Source: an uncultured Roseateles sp.
GTDB lineage: Bacteria > Pseudomonadota > Gammaproteobacteria > Burkholderiales > Burkholderiaceae_C
Reading direction: 5' to 3'
NCBI RefSeq assembly: GCF_963422335.1
Contig: NZ_OY729424.1
Coordinates: 2,976,001-3,040,000 of the forward strand
DNA: 64,000 bases
Shown here: positions 9,661 through 17,935 of the stretch, in pieces
How positions within the stretch are numbered: the stretch's first letter is position 1
Layout of the letters: each line of letters starts with the position of its first letter
Notes under the pieces: model-generated
The model's input: the letters and a program-made list of their open reading frames with translations, nothing else
Databases searched by the model: none
Told to the model about the DNA's origin: nothing
Translations under genes and position numbers: made by a program

Positions 9661-10104
9661 GTGAATCTCATCCAACCAGGGTCCTTCCTGACCCTGCATT
9701 ACCGTCTGGCAGGGCCCGATGGTAACGACCTGATCAATACCTTTGCCGACAAGCCGGCCACCTTGTCACTGGGCGCCGGCGAGCTGGCGCCGGCCATCGA
9801 AACCCGTCTGCTGGGTCTGGCCGAGGGCGCGCGCGTGACCCTTGACCTGGCTCCGGGCGAGGCCTTCGGCGAGCGTAATCCGGAGCTGCTGCAGCGCGTC
9901 AAGCTCACCCTGCTGCGCGAGCTGGGTGACCCGGACGAGCAGTATTCGATCGGCGATGTGGTGCAGTTCCCGACGCCCGATGGCCAGGGCAGCTATGCCG
10001 GCCTGGTGCGCGAGGTCGGCGAGGATTGGTTGTTGTTCGACTTCAACCACCCTTTGGCCGGCCAGCCGGTGAGCTTCGAAGTGCAAGTGATAGGGGTGTT
10101 GTGA
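9661..10104 (+). CDS. FKBP-type peptidyl-prolyl isomerase, SlpA-like
   Basis: A 147-residue cis-trans prolyl isomerase and chaperone of the SlpA/SlyD type. The FKBP core (FLTLHYRLAGPDG; LSLGAGELAPAIE) encloses an insert-in-flap segment (residues about 70-120), typical of SlpA. A GTG at 9661 is the preferred start; an upstream ATG at 9562 would add 33 residues that look like leader sequence. The stop overlaps the ispH start (TGATG), an slpA-ispH pairing seen widely in Proteobacteria. Confidence 0.9.
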   Translation: MNLIQPGSFLTLHYRLAGPDGNDLINTFADKPATLSLGAGELAPAIETRLLGLAEGARVTLDLAPGEAFGERNPELLQRVKLTLLRELGDPDEQYSIGDVVQFPTPDGQGSYAGLVREVGEDWLLFDFNHPLAGQPVSFEVQVIGVL

Positions 10105-11093
10105 TGACGATGTCCAGCGTGTCCGGTGTGAATTTGCAGGAAGTCGTGCTGGCCGAGCCACGCGGCTTTTGCGCCGGCGTTGATCGCGCGATCGAGATCG
10201 TCGAGCGGGCGCTGATCAAGTTCGGGGCACCCATCTATGTGCGCCACGAGATCGTGCACAACACTTATGTCGTCAACGACCTCAAATCCAAGGGCGCGAT
10301 CTTCATCGAAGACCTGGCCGAGGTGCCGCCCGGTGCCACCCTGGTGTTCAGTGCCCACGGCGTCAGCCAGGCGGTGCGCCGCGAGGCGGCCGAGCGGGGC
10401 TTTCATGTCTTCGACGCCACCTGCCCCCTGGTCACCAAGGTGCATGTGGAGGTGGCCAAGCTGAACAAGGAAGGCTATCAATTCATCATGATCGGCCACA
10501 AGGGGCATCCCGAGGTCGAGGGCACGATGGGGCAGCTGAGCACCGGCATCCATCTGGTCGAGGAAGTGGCCGATGTGGCCCAGGTGCAGCTGCCGCCGGG
10601 CACCAAGCTGGCCGTGGTGACGCAGACCACGCTCAGCGTCGATGACGCGGCCGAGATCCTGGCCGCCGTGAAGGCCCGCTTCCCCCAGGTGCGCGAACCG
10701 AAGCAGCAGGACATCTGCTATGCCACGCAGAACCGCCAGGACGCCGTCAAGGTGATGGCGCCCCAGGTCGAGGTGGTGGTCGTCGTCGGTAGCCCGACCA
10801 GTTCGAACAGCAACCGCCTGCGCGAACTGGCCGAGCGCCTGGGCACGCCGGCCTATATGGTGGACAGCCCCGAGGATCTGCTGCCCGAATGGCTGGAGGG
10901 CCGCAGCCGCGTCGGCCTGACGGCCGGCGCCTCGGCGCCCGACATCCTGGTCACCGAGGTCATTGCCCGGCTGCGCGCCATGGGTGCCACCTCGGTGCGG
11001 CGCCTGAGCGGCGTCGAGGAGACGATACAGTTCCCGCTGCCGCTGGGTCTGGGTGATAAGTCCATGGCCGAGGTGAGTTCCTCGCGATCTTGA
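10104..11093 (+). CDS. ispH: 4-hydroxy-3-methylbut-2-enyl diphosphate reductase IspH
   Basis: Terminal enzyme of the MEP isoprenoid pathway: it reduces HMBPP to IPP and DMAPP with a [4Fe-4S] cluster. The 329 residues keep the three cluster cysteines (EPRGFCAGVDRA; DATCPLVTKVH; QQDICYATQNRQ) and the substrate-binding blocks APHG-like FSAHGVSQ and VGSPTSSNSNRL. The start ATG at 10104 overlaps the slpA stop. A second ATG lies at 10110. A GC-rich hairpin with a T-run follows the stop. Confidence 0.97.
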   Translation: MTMSSVSGVNLQEVVLAEPRGFCAGVDRAIEIVERALIKFGAPIYVRHEIVHNTYVVNDLKSKGAIFIEDLAEVPPGATLVFSAHGVSQAVRREAAERGFHVFDATCPLVTKVHVEVAKLNKEGYQFIMIGHKGHPEVEGTMGQLSTGIHLVEEVADVAQVQLPPGTKLAVVTQTTLSVDDAAEILAAVKARFPQVREPKQQDICYATQNRQDAVKVMAPQVEVVVVVGSPTSSNSNRLRELAERLGTPAYMVDSPEDLLPEWLEGRSRVGLTAGASAPDILVTEVIARLRAMGATSVRRLSGVEETIQFPLPLGLGDKSMAEVSSSRS

Positions 11094-11113
11094 TCGTGGC
11101 GCTTCGCTTCATG

Positions 11114-11136
11114 CGGCGCCACGGTGGCGCCGTTTT
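11114..11136 (+). terminator. Rho-independent terminator after ispH
   Basis: Inverted repeat CGGCGCC (11114-11120) and GGCGCCG (11126-11132), followed by TTTT. It separates slpA-ispH from serS. Confidence 0.75.
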
Positions 11137-11181
11137 GCTTTCATGCTTTCATAGAATTGCTGGATTGGATCGAGGAACACC

Positions 11182-12477
<1,296 letters not shown>

Positions 12478-12495
12478 TGGATTGTCGGCCGGGTC

Positions 12496-12526
12496 TTGCG
12501 GGACGGGCCTGGGATTAGGCTATAAT
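12496..12526 (+). promoter_or_regulatory. Promoter of tRNA-Ser
   Basis: A consensus -10 box TATAAT is at 12521-12526. A weak -35 (TTGCGG, 12496-12501) lies 19 bp upstream. It lies 35 bp before the mature tRNA. Confidence 0.6.
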
Positions 12527-12560
12527 CACAGGCTTGTCTCAAGAGACACCAAGAACACCT

Positions 12561-12648
12561 GGAGAGGTGGCAGAGTGGTTGAATGTACCTGACTCGAAAT
12601 CAGGCGGGCGGAAACGCCTCGGGGGTTCGAATCCCCCCCTCTCCTCCA
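12561..12648 (+). tRNA. tRNA-Ser (anticodon CGA)
   Basis: An 88-nt tRNA with acceptor stem GGAGAGG/CCTCTCC, anticodon loop CTCGAAA (anticodon CGA, reading UCG), a long class II variable arm (GGCGGGCGGAAACGCCTC) and T-loop GGGTTCGAATCCC, ending in an encoded CCA. The base before CCA (discriminator) is T. Its 3' end is the attachment site of the downstream island. Confidence 0.97.
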
Positions 12649-12650
12649 GA
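12641..12650. repeat. attL core: 3' end of tRNA-Ser
   Basis: The last bases of the tRNA plus two (CTCCTCCAGA) recur exactly at 33721-33730 at the right end of the island. The surrounding TTCGA-TC-CCCC pattern of the T-arm is also partly repeated there. This marks the left junction of the integrated element. Confidence 0.65.
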
Positions 12651-12680
12651 ACAGTGAATCACAACGGTTCACGACGAAGC

Positions 12681-12717
12681 AAGGCCCCAAGTAAATCAAC
12701 GACTTGGGGCCTTTTTT
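12681..12717 (+). terminator. Terminator downstream of tRNA-Ser
   Basis: An 11-bp hairpin AAGGCCCCAAG (12681-12691) / CTTGGGGCCTT (12703-12713) followed by a T-run. It terminates tRNA transcription and, lying inside the island, was probably brought in by the element. Confidence 0.85.
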
Positions 12718-12760
12718 CATGTCACGTTGAATCAAGTCGGCGCTTTACAGCGCACCCCAA

Positions 12761-12879
12761 ACCGGGGAACATCTCGGGGAACGTTTCGGCCAGATCGGGG
12801 TAAACCGGGGAACACAGCACCGGGACAACCGCAGCAACCGGGACACCACTGTTCCCCGATTGACCGGGACACCGGGACA
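12761..12879. repeat. Left-arm repeat array (putative integrase arm sites)
   Basis: ACCGGGGAAC occurs at 12761-12770 and 12804-12813, and TCGGGGAAC at 12774-12782. An inverted copy GTTCCCCGATT lies at 12851-12861. The shorter ACCGGGACA occurs at 12819, 12837, 12863 and 12871. The array ends 6 bp before the integrase start. The pair ACCGGGGAAC-3 bp-(T)CGGGGAAC reappears at both right-end copies with the same 3-bp spacing. Likely integrase/excisionase arm-binding sites that also autoregulate int. Confidence 0.75.
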
Positions 12880-12884
12880 CCGAC

Positions 12885-14132
12885 ATGCCAACGCTGACCG
12901 AAGCCGCCTGCAAAAACGCATCCTGCCCTCCTGAACTGAAGCGCCGGCGCCTGACAGATGGGGGTGGCCTGTACCTGGAGGTCGCACCCTCGGGCAGCAA
13001 GCGCTGGTTCTGGAAGTTCTACCCGGACGGCAAGGAATCCCGCTTGGCTCTGGGCAGCTATCCGGACGTGACGTTGAAAGCCGCGCGGGCAGCACGGGAC
13101 GCGGCCCGCATGGCACGCCAAGGCGGGGTCAACCCGGTCCAGGCCCGCAAGGCTGAGAAGATCGCCAGCAGCACCAGCAACGCGATCACCTTCGAGGCGG
13201 TAGCGCGCGAGTTCCACAAGCTCAATGCTGATGCCTGGAGTCCAAGCCATGCGGCAAAGTGGCTCCGCTCGACCGAAAAGCACCTGTTCCCACACCTGGG
13301 TACGCTGCCCTTGGACTCGATCAAGGCGCCGGCATTGCTGGCCGTGCTGAAGAAGGCCGAAAGCAAGGGCATCCTGAGCACCGCGCAAGATCTGTTGTCG
13401 ATGGCGGGCCAGGTGTTCCGCTTCGGTGTGCAGTCCGGGCGCTGCGAGCGCAACCCGGCCGCGGATTTGCGGGGAGCACTCAAGCCACACGTCGCGGGAA
13501 ACTTTGCGGCCATCGTGGATCCAGTTAAGGCTGGCGAGCTGCTCCGTGCCATCGACAGCTATACCGGCCAGCCGACGACGAGGGCGGCCCTGCAGTTGTC
13601 GGCGCTCATCTTCCAGCGCCCCGGCAACATCCGATCAATGGAATGGGCCTGGATCGACCTCGAGGCTGCGCTGCTGACCATCCCGGCCGCGGCGATGAAG
13701 CGCACCGCACACGGCAAGCTCAACGGCCGGCCGCACCTAGTGCCGCTCTCCTCGCAAGCGCTGGCGCTGCTGTCGGCGCTGAAACCGCTCACCGGGCATG
13801 GCGTGTACGTGTTTCCGTCTGCGCGAACCGGTGAGCGGCCTATGAGCGACGGCACGCTGAATGCAGCCCTGCGACGCCTGGACTTCTCTGGCGATGAGCA
13901 CGTGGCTCACGGCTTCCGGGCTATGGCGCGCACGATGATGGCGGAGATCATCCGCGGCATTGACCCCGATGTGGTGGAGGCCCAACTGGCGCACGGCAAG
14001 AGTGGACCACTGGGTTCAGCCTATGACCGCGCCGAGTACATGGTGCAGCGGCAGCAGATGATGCAGACATGGGCTGACTATTTGGACCAGCTCAGGGCAG
14101 GGGCAAAGGTGCTGGCGTTCAAGGCCGCTTGA
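12885..14132 (+). CDS. Tyrosine-type integrase (P4 family)
   Basis: A 415-residue site-specific recombinase. The N-terminal DUF4102-like arm-binding domain (DGGGLYLEVAPSGSKRWFWK; LGSYPDVTLKAAR) is followed by a core-binding domain and the catalytic domain. Catalytic residues visible: Arg in RPGNIRSMEW, His-x-x-Arg in HGFRAMARTM, His in LAHGKSG and nucleophile Tyr in SAYDRAEY. P4-type integrases typically insert into tRNA 3' ends, and this gene lies 236 bp from the end of tRNA-Ser. It drives integration of the island. Confidence 0.95.
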   Translation: MPTLTEAACKNASCPPELKRRRLTDGGGLYLEVAPSGSKRWFWKFYPDGKESRLALGSYPDVTLKAARAARDAARMARQGGVNPVQARKAEKIASSTSNAITFEAVAREFHKLNADAWSPSHAAKWLRSTEKHLFPHLGTLPLDSIKAPALLAVLKKAESKGILSTAQDLLSMAGQVFRFGVQSGRCERNPAADLRGALKPHVAGNFAAIVDPVKAGELLRAIDSYTGQPTTRAALQLSALIFQRPGNIRSMEWAWIDLEAALLTIPAAAMKRTAHGKLNGRPHLVPLSSQALALLSALKPLTGHGVYVFPSARTGERPMSDGTLNAALRRLDFSGDEHVAHGFRAMARTMMAEIIRGIDPDVVEAQLAHGKSGPLGSAYDRAEYMVQRQQMMQTWADYLDQLRAGAKVLAFKAA

Positions 14133-14238
14133 TCACTACTGTGAGGAACCTCATCAGGTTCATTTGCCGTTCCTGAACGGTTTTGGGATTCCGTGCCAAG
14201 CATGGCAAGTTCCGCTTCAACCAAGAAGGTTGAAGCAC

Positions 14239-14544
14239 ATGAACGCTGTTAAGAACACATCCTCTCGCGGAAATAGCCGCAACCCGCAACCACTCCACGT
14301 CTTGCAACTGCAGGACGCCTTGTTGCGAATTGGCACCGTTGCCCAGGCCACCGGCCTTTCCGCCGCAACGATCTACAGGAAGGTCGCCGCGGGCGAACTG
14401 CCTATCGTGAAGATGGGGGCCCGTTGCACTCGATTTCGAGCAGCTGACGTTCGAGCATTCATCGCGAGGCAAGGACGATCGCCGAGCTGCTCGCCAACCG
14501 AAGCAAGTGCGATGCATCGTGCGACCGGCGAGGTTTCCGCATGA
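14239..14544 (+). CDS. AlpA-like helix-turn-helix regulator
   Basis: A roughly 100-residue DNA-binding protein with an AlpA/MerR-like winged HTH core (LLRIGTVAQATGLSAATIYRK, followed by GELPIVKMGARCTRFRAADVRAFI). AlpA proteins activate excision or integrase expression in P4-like elements. The ATG at 14239 follows AGAAGG and was preferred over an upstream frame from 14164. First gene after the integrase. Confidence 0.82.
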   Translation: MNAVKNTSSRGNSRNPQPLHVLQLQDALLRIGTVAQATGLSAATIYRKVAAGELPIVKMGARCTRFRAADVRAFIARQGRSPSCSPTEASAMHRATGEVSA

Positions 14545-14656
14545 GCACGGGCCCGGACAGTATGTCCGCGGCGCATAGTCGCCCGGCATCTAGAATCATC
14601 AGCGGATGCCCCGACATTGTTCGACGGCATCAGCTGCAAACCCGAGCGCAGGAGTG

Positions 14657-14673
14657 CTCCATATTTTATGGAG
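14657..14673. promoter_or_regulatory. Perfect 7-bp dyad, candidate operator
   Basis: CTCCATA (14657-14663), TTT spacer, TATGGAG (14667-14673): a 17-bp inverted repeat immediately before a GGAG ribosome binding site and the ATG at 14681. It is well placed to control the replication genes downstream and is a candidate target of AlpA or another island repressor. Confidence 0.5.
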
Positions 14674-14680
14674 TGACTTT

Positions 14681-14914
14681 ATGCATCGCGGACTTGGAGT
14701 TGTCACCCCGGCGCCTGGCAGGGCGCGGGGGACAGAGGAAGTGCGTTCGGGAGAGCGCGCGAGCAAGCATGCCAGCCTTGGCACGGCAGCGTGCCATTGC
14801 GGCGTTGGTCGAGCGCCATCGCCTCGATACGCCTGCATCACCTGCCTCCGGTGGAGCAGGGTGCTCGACCACATCGTGATTAGCGGCCCCGACAACAGGC
14901 GAGAGCCGCGATGA
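14681..14914 (+). CDS. Small Cys-rich (zinc-ribbon-like) protein
   Basis: A 77-residue frame. The ATG at 14681 has a well-spaced GGAG (7 nt). The stop overlaps the next start (ATGA at 14911), suggesting translational coupling. The C-terminal half has CHC and CITC pairs separated by 14 residues, a possible zinc-binding knuckle. No recognised family. A competing frame at 14541-14879 overlaps the AlpA stop but lacks these features. Confidence 0.45.
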   Translation: MHRGLGVVTPAPGRARGTEEVRSGERASKHASLGTAACHCGVGRAPSPRYACITCLRWSRVLDHIVISGPDNRREPR

Positions 14915-15834
14915 ACTACTTCGAGCTGCACATCGGTGATATCACCGAGGCGACGGCGCATCTGACGATGCTCGAGGACGGCGCCTATGGGCGCCTGCTG
15001 CGCAAGTACTACGCGACCGAGAAGCCGTTGCCAGCAGACATCAAGACCGTGCAGCGCCTGGTGGGCGCACGCAGCGATGAAGAGCGAGCAGCGGTCGAAA
15101 TCGTCCTCAACGAGTTCTTCACCCTACAAAGCGATGGCTGGCATCAAGAGCGTTGCGATGCAGAGATCGCAGTATTTCACGAGAAGCAGCAAGGTCGAGA
15201 AGACAAGCGCGAGGGGGCAAAGGAACGCCAGCGCCGCGCTCGCGAGCGTCGTGCGTCGCTGTTCGAGACACTGCGCGGTCACGGTGTTGTGCCGCCGTGG
15301 TCCACCACAACGGTCGAACTTGAGACGCAGCTGTCACGCGTGACAGGTGGTGATGCGTCACAAGGTGTCACGCAACCTGTCACGCGTGACGACACGGCTA
15401 CCCAGACACCAGACACCAGACTCCAAACACCAGTAGGTGTAGGCGATCCTGCTGGGCAGGACGCCTCCCCTTCGCCTCAGATGGCAAAGCCTCGAAAACC
15501 CCGGGCCCGGGAGTCGACGCTTTCGCAGTGGTTGGCGGAGGTAAAAGCACAAGGCAAGCAACCGGTGCCAAGTGACGATTCGATCCTCATGTACGCCAGG
15601 GACGTTGCACTTCCACATGAGTTCTTGCATCTCGCATGGGTCGAGTTCAAGGCCCGTTACACCGCAGAGCCGGCCAAAGGGTCGAAGCCAAAGACCTATG
15701 CCAACTGGTTGCCTGTGTTTCGGCGAGCCGTGAGAGAGAACTGGCTGAAGCTCTGGTATCTCGATGGCCAGCAATACGCGCTGACCACTGCCGGCCAGCA
15801 GGCCCAACGCGCGCACCAGGAGAGCGGTAAATGA
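14911..15834 (+). CDS. DUF1376 phage replication protein
   Basis: A 307-residue protein. The N-terminal 90 residues are a DUF1376 (YdaU-like) domain: MNYFELHIGDITEATAHLTM, then LEDGAYGRLLRKYYATEKPL. A charged linker (EKQQGREDKREGAKERQR) and a low-complexity middle follow. The C-terminal domain (SDDSILMYARDVALPHEFL; KTYANWLPVFRRAV) resembles phage helicase loaders. DUF1376 proteins lie next to DnaB-type helicases in phage replication modules, as here. The gene contains repeated palindromes that look like an origin. Stop overlaps dnaB by 4 bp. Confidence 0.82.
   Translation: MNYFELHIGDITEATAHLTMLEDGAYGRLLRKYYATEKPLPADIKTVQRLVGARSDEERAAVEIVLNEFFTLQSDGWHQERCDAEIAVFHEKQQGREDKREGAKERQRRARERRASLFETLRGHGVVPPWSTTTVELETQLSRVTGGDASQGVTQPVTRDDTATQTPDTRLQTPVGVGDPAGQDASPSPQMAKPRKPRARESTLSQWLAEVKAQGKQPVPSDDSILMYARDVALPHEFLHLAWVEFKARYTAEPAKGSKPKTYANWLPVFRRAVRENWLKLWYLDGQQYALTTAGQQAQRAHQESGK
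15331..15390. other. Candidate replication origin (iterons inside the replication gene)
   Basis: A perfect 16-bp palindrome CTGTCACGCGTGACAG lies at 15331-15346 and its 12-bp core GTCACGCGTGAC recurs at 15379-15390. TGTCACGC occurs at 15332, 15366 and 15378, and GCGTCAC at 15355. Direct repeats of ACACCAG follow at about 15405-15432. Iterons inside the initiator gene are the lambda O / ori arrangement. Confidence 0.5.
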
Positions 15835-17228
15835 TGCGCAACGACGTGCCACTCCACGAAGGCGAGACGCCGCAGCCGTTGCCGTGGTCACGGGAGGCGG
15901 AGCAGTCGGTGCTTGGCGCGCTGTTGCTGGACTCGGAGGCTTTCGATCGCGTCGGCGACCTGGTGCAGGTGCAGAGCTTCTTCGATGTCAGGCACGGCGC
16001 TATCTTTGGCGCGATCGTCGGCATGGCCAGCTCGCAGAAGCCGGCAGACGTCGTGACGGTTTTCGAGGCTTTGAGCAGCGCCGGCAAGGCCGAGGACTGC
16101 GGCGGCCTGAGCTACCTGAATGCGCTGGCCCAGAGCGTACCCAGCGCCGCCAACGTGCGCCGGTACGCCGAGATCGTCGCGGAGCGCGCTGCCGATCGCA
16201 AGCTACGCATGGTGACCGACGAGGCCGCCGGCGTGGCCAGAGAAGGTTCCCCCGTGGCAGAAAAGATCGACCGCATCGCAACAATGTTTGCTCAGCTGCA
16301 GCAGACCGGCCTGCGGTCGCGCCCAGTTGCAGCGGCCGACCTATTGCCGGCGCAGATCGACTATCTGAACGCTCTGGCGAATGATGAGATCCTACCTGGC
16401 GTGCAGACGCACATCCAGTCGCTGAACGATGCCCTGGGCGGCATGGCCGAGGGCAAGGTGGTTGTGATCGCGGCCCGGCCCAGCATCGGCAAGTCGTCGC
16501 TGGCAGAGGATCTGCTGCTGCACTTCGCGAAGACCGGGCACACGAGCCTGTTCCTATCGCAGGAGATGGAGAAGCGCGAGTTGATGGAACGCGCACTGGC
16601 GAACCTTGGTCACGTCGACTACTCGCGGCTGCAGGCCGGAAAGTTGCAGGACCACGAATGGACCCAAGTGACCGATGCCGTCGAACAGCTCGGCCGGCTG
16701 CCGCTGTACTTTGACGACCAACCTGCGCTGACGCTGATGGACATTCGGTCCAAAGCTCTGCACTTGGCCAAGCAGGGTCTGCGCTTCCTGGTGGTTGACT
16801 ACCTGCAACTCTGCTCGGGCCCAGCTGGCGCGCGCCGCGAGAACCGGAACACCGAGATCGAGGAGATCTCTCGCGGCCTGAAGACCCTGGCCAAGCAGAT
16901 GAAGCTGACGGTGATCCTGCTCTCGCAGCTCAACCGCGAAGTCGAGCGTCGCGCCGTGCCGGAACCGACGTTGGCCGACCTTCGCGACTCGGGCGCGATC
17001 GAGCAGGACGCTGACGCGATCCTGTTCCTTTGGCCTGCGCGCAGTGAGTACGTGCCTGGCGTGCCAAGGCTGATTGCCTGCACCTTGGCCAAGGGCCGGC
17101 AGAGCAGCCGTGCAGGCACCAGGCTCGCGCTTGAGTTCCAGGGCGCGTATCAGAAATGGTTCGAGTCCAGCGAACCCATCAAGCACACGACCCACTCCAC
17201 CCGCGGATCTGGAGGATTTTCCGAATGA
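15831..17228 (+). CDS. Replicative DNA helicase, DnaB family
   Basis: A 465-residue hexameric helicase. The N-terminal DnaB domain (SREAEQSVLGALLLDSEAFD) is followed by a RecA-like ATPase: Walker A AARPSIGKSS, Walker B LRFLVVDYLQL, QLNREVERR and the arginine-finger region. It is phage/island type, not the chromosomal dnaB, since it overlaps both neighbours by 4 bp within the replication operon. It would unwind the element's own origin with the DUF1376 protein as probable loader. Confidence 0.93.
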   Translation: MMRNDVPLHEGETPQPLPWSREAEQSVLGALLLDSEAFDRVGDLVQVQSFFDVRHGAIFGAIVGMASSQKPADVVTVFEALSSAGKAEDCGGLSYLNALAQSVPSAANVRRYAEIVAERAADRKLRMVTDEAAGVAREGSPVAEKIDRIATMFAQLQQTGLRSRPVAAADLLPAQIDYLNALANDEILPGVQTHIQSLNDALGGMAEGKVVVIAARPSIGKSSLAEDLLLHFAKTGHTSLFLSQEMEKRELMERALANLGHVDYSRLQAGKLQDHEWTQVTDAVEQLGRLPLYFDDQPALTLMDIRSKALHLAKQGLRFLVVDYLQLCSGPAGARRENRNTEIEEISRGLKTLAKQMKLTVILLSQLNREVERRAVPEPTLADLRDSGAIEQDADAILFLWPARSEYVPGVPRLIACTLAKGRQSSRAGTRLALEFQGAYQKWFESSEPIKHTTHSTRGSGGFSE

Positions 17229-17935
17229 CTTCCTGCAAAACCAAGCCGATGCCCGAGGCAGTTGCACCGCCGACAGGTGGGCCAGCGAGTTCACCCTGGG
17301 CTTTGACGATCAAGCAACTATCTGTGGCTGGAGCGACACGCGTCGAGCGACCAAGGGCAATCAATCCTCGCCCTGCAGGCGTCATTCGCAATGGCAGTGC
17401 CACCCATGCTGTATTGGCCTGCTTCCAGGCACGCCCCGGAACATTTCTCACGATGCAGGCGCTCAAAGCACTGTGCGGCCATACGGACAAGGCCATCAAC
17501 TGGGCCCTGCTGTTCTTGAGAACCCAGGGCTTGATCAGTGCGCAGCCGGATGCGGCGCGCAACGAGCGATGCCTGCGCTATCGACTGAATCAGGAGGTCG
17601 CAAACAGGTATGCCCGCGTCTCTCTGCCGGCGAGTACGGGGGGTAGGCCGTCTGGGCGCGACATGGCTGCTGAGGACTCCCTTCGACGCTGCGCTACCTG
17701 CAATCGGCTCTCGGCTGCAAACACTTGCATCGCCGCCACGAGGAGCTGTGTGCCGCGGCCCAAGGTGGACGCACCTCGCCGCTGTGTGGCCTATGTGCCC
17801 AAGTGGGAAGAACAGGACCAGCGCACCGGATTCCAGCTCTGGCCCGAGCTGGCCATGTCCCGAAGTGCGGGCGGTGACCAAGCAAATCCCGTTCTCGATT
17901 CCAACGCTCATCAATCGAAAGGAGACTCCAAATGA
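17225..17935 (+). CDS. Winged-helix-like island protein with Cys cluster
   Basis: A 236-residue protein of unknown function. Residues about 60-125 look like a winged HTH (HAVLACFQARPGTFLTMQAL, then LFLRTQGLISA). The C-terminal part contains CATC and further cysteines that may bind a metal. It starts 4 bp inside the dnaB stop (ATGA) and itself overlaps the next gene by 4 bp, so it is co-translated between the replication and virion-like modules. Possible roles are replication control or a switch regulator; neither is proven. Confidence 0.6.
   Translation: MTSCKTKPMPEAVAPPTGGPASSPWALTIKQLSVAGATRVERPRAINPRPAGVIRNGSATHAVLACFQARPGTFLTMQALKALCGHTDKAINWALLFLRTQGLISAQPDAARNERCLRYRLNQEVANRYARVSLPASTGGRPSGRDMAAEDSLRRCATCNRLSAANTCIAATRSCVPRPKVDAPRRCVAYVPKWEEQDQRTGFQLWPELAMSRSAGGDQANPVLDSNAHQSKGDSK

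Noticed and set aside
12761..12879. CRISPR array
   Set aside because: Repeats are only about 9-10 bp, unevenly spaced, partly inverted and lack unique spacers; no cas genes.
14541..14879. 112-residue frame overlapping the AlpA stop
   Set aside because: Overlaps the better supported Cys-rich frame and the operator dyad; no family or convincing ribosome binding site.
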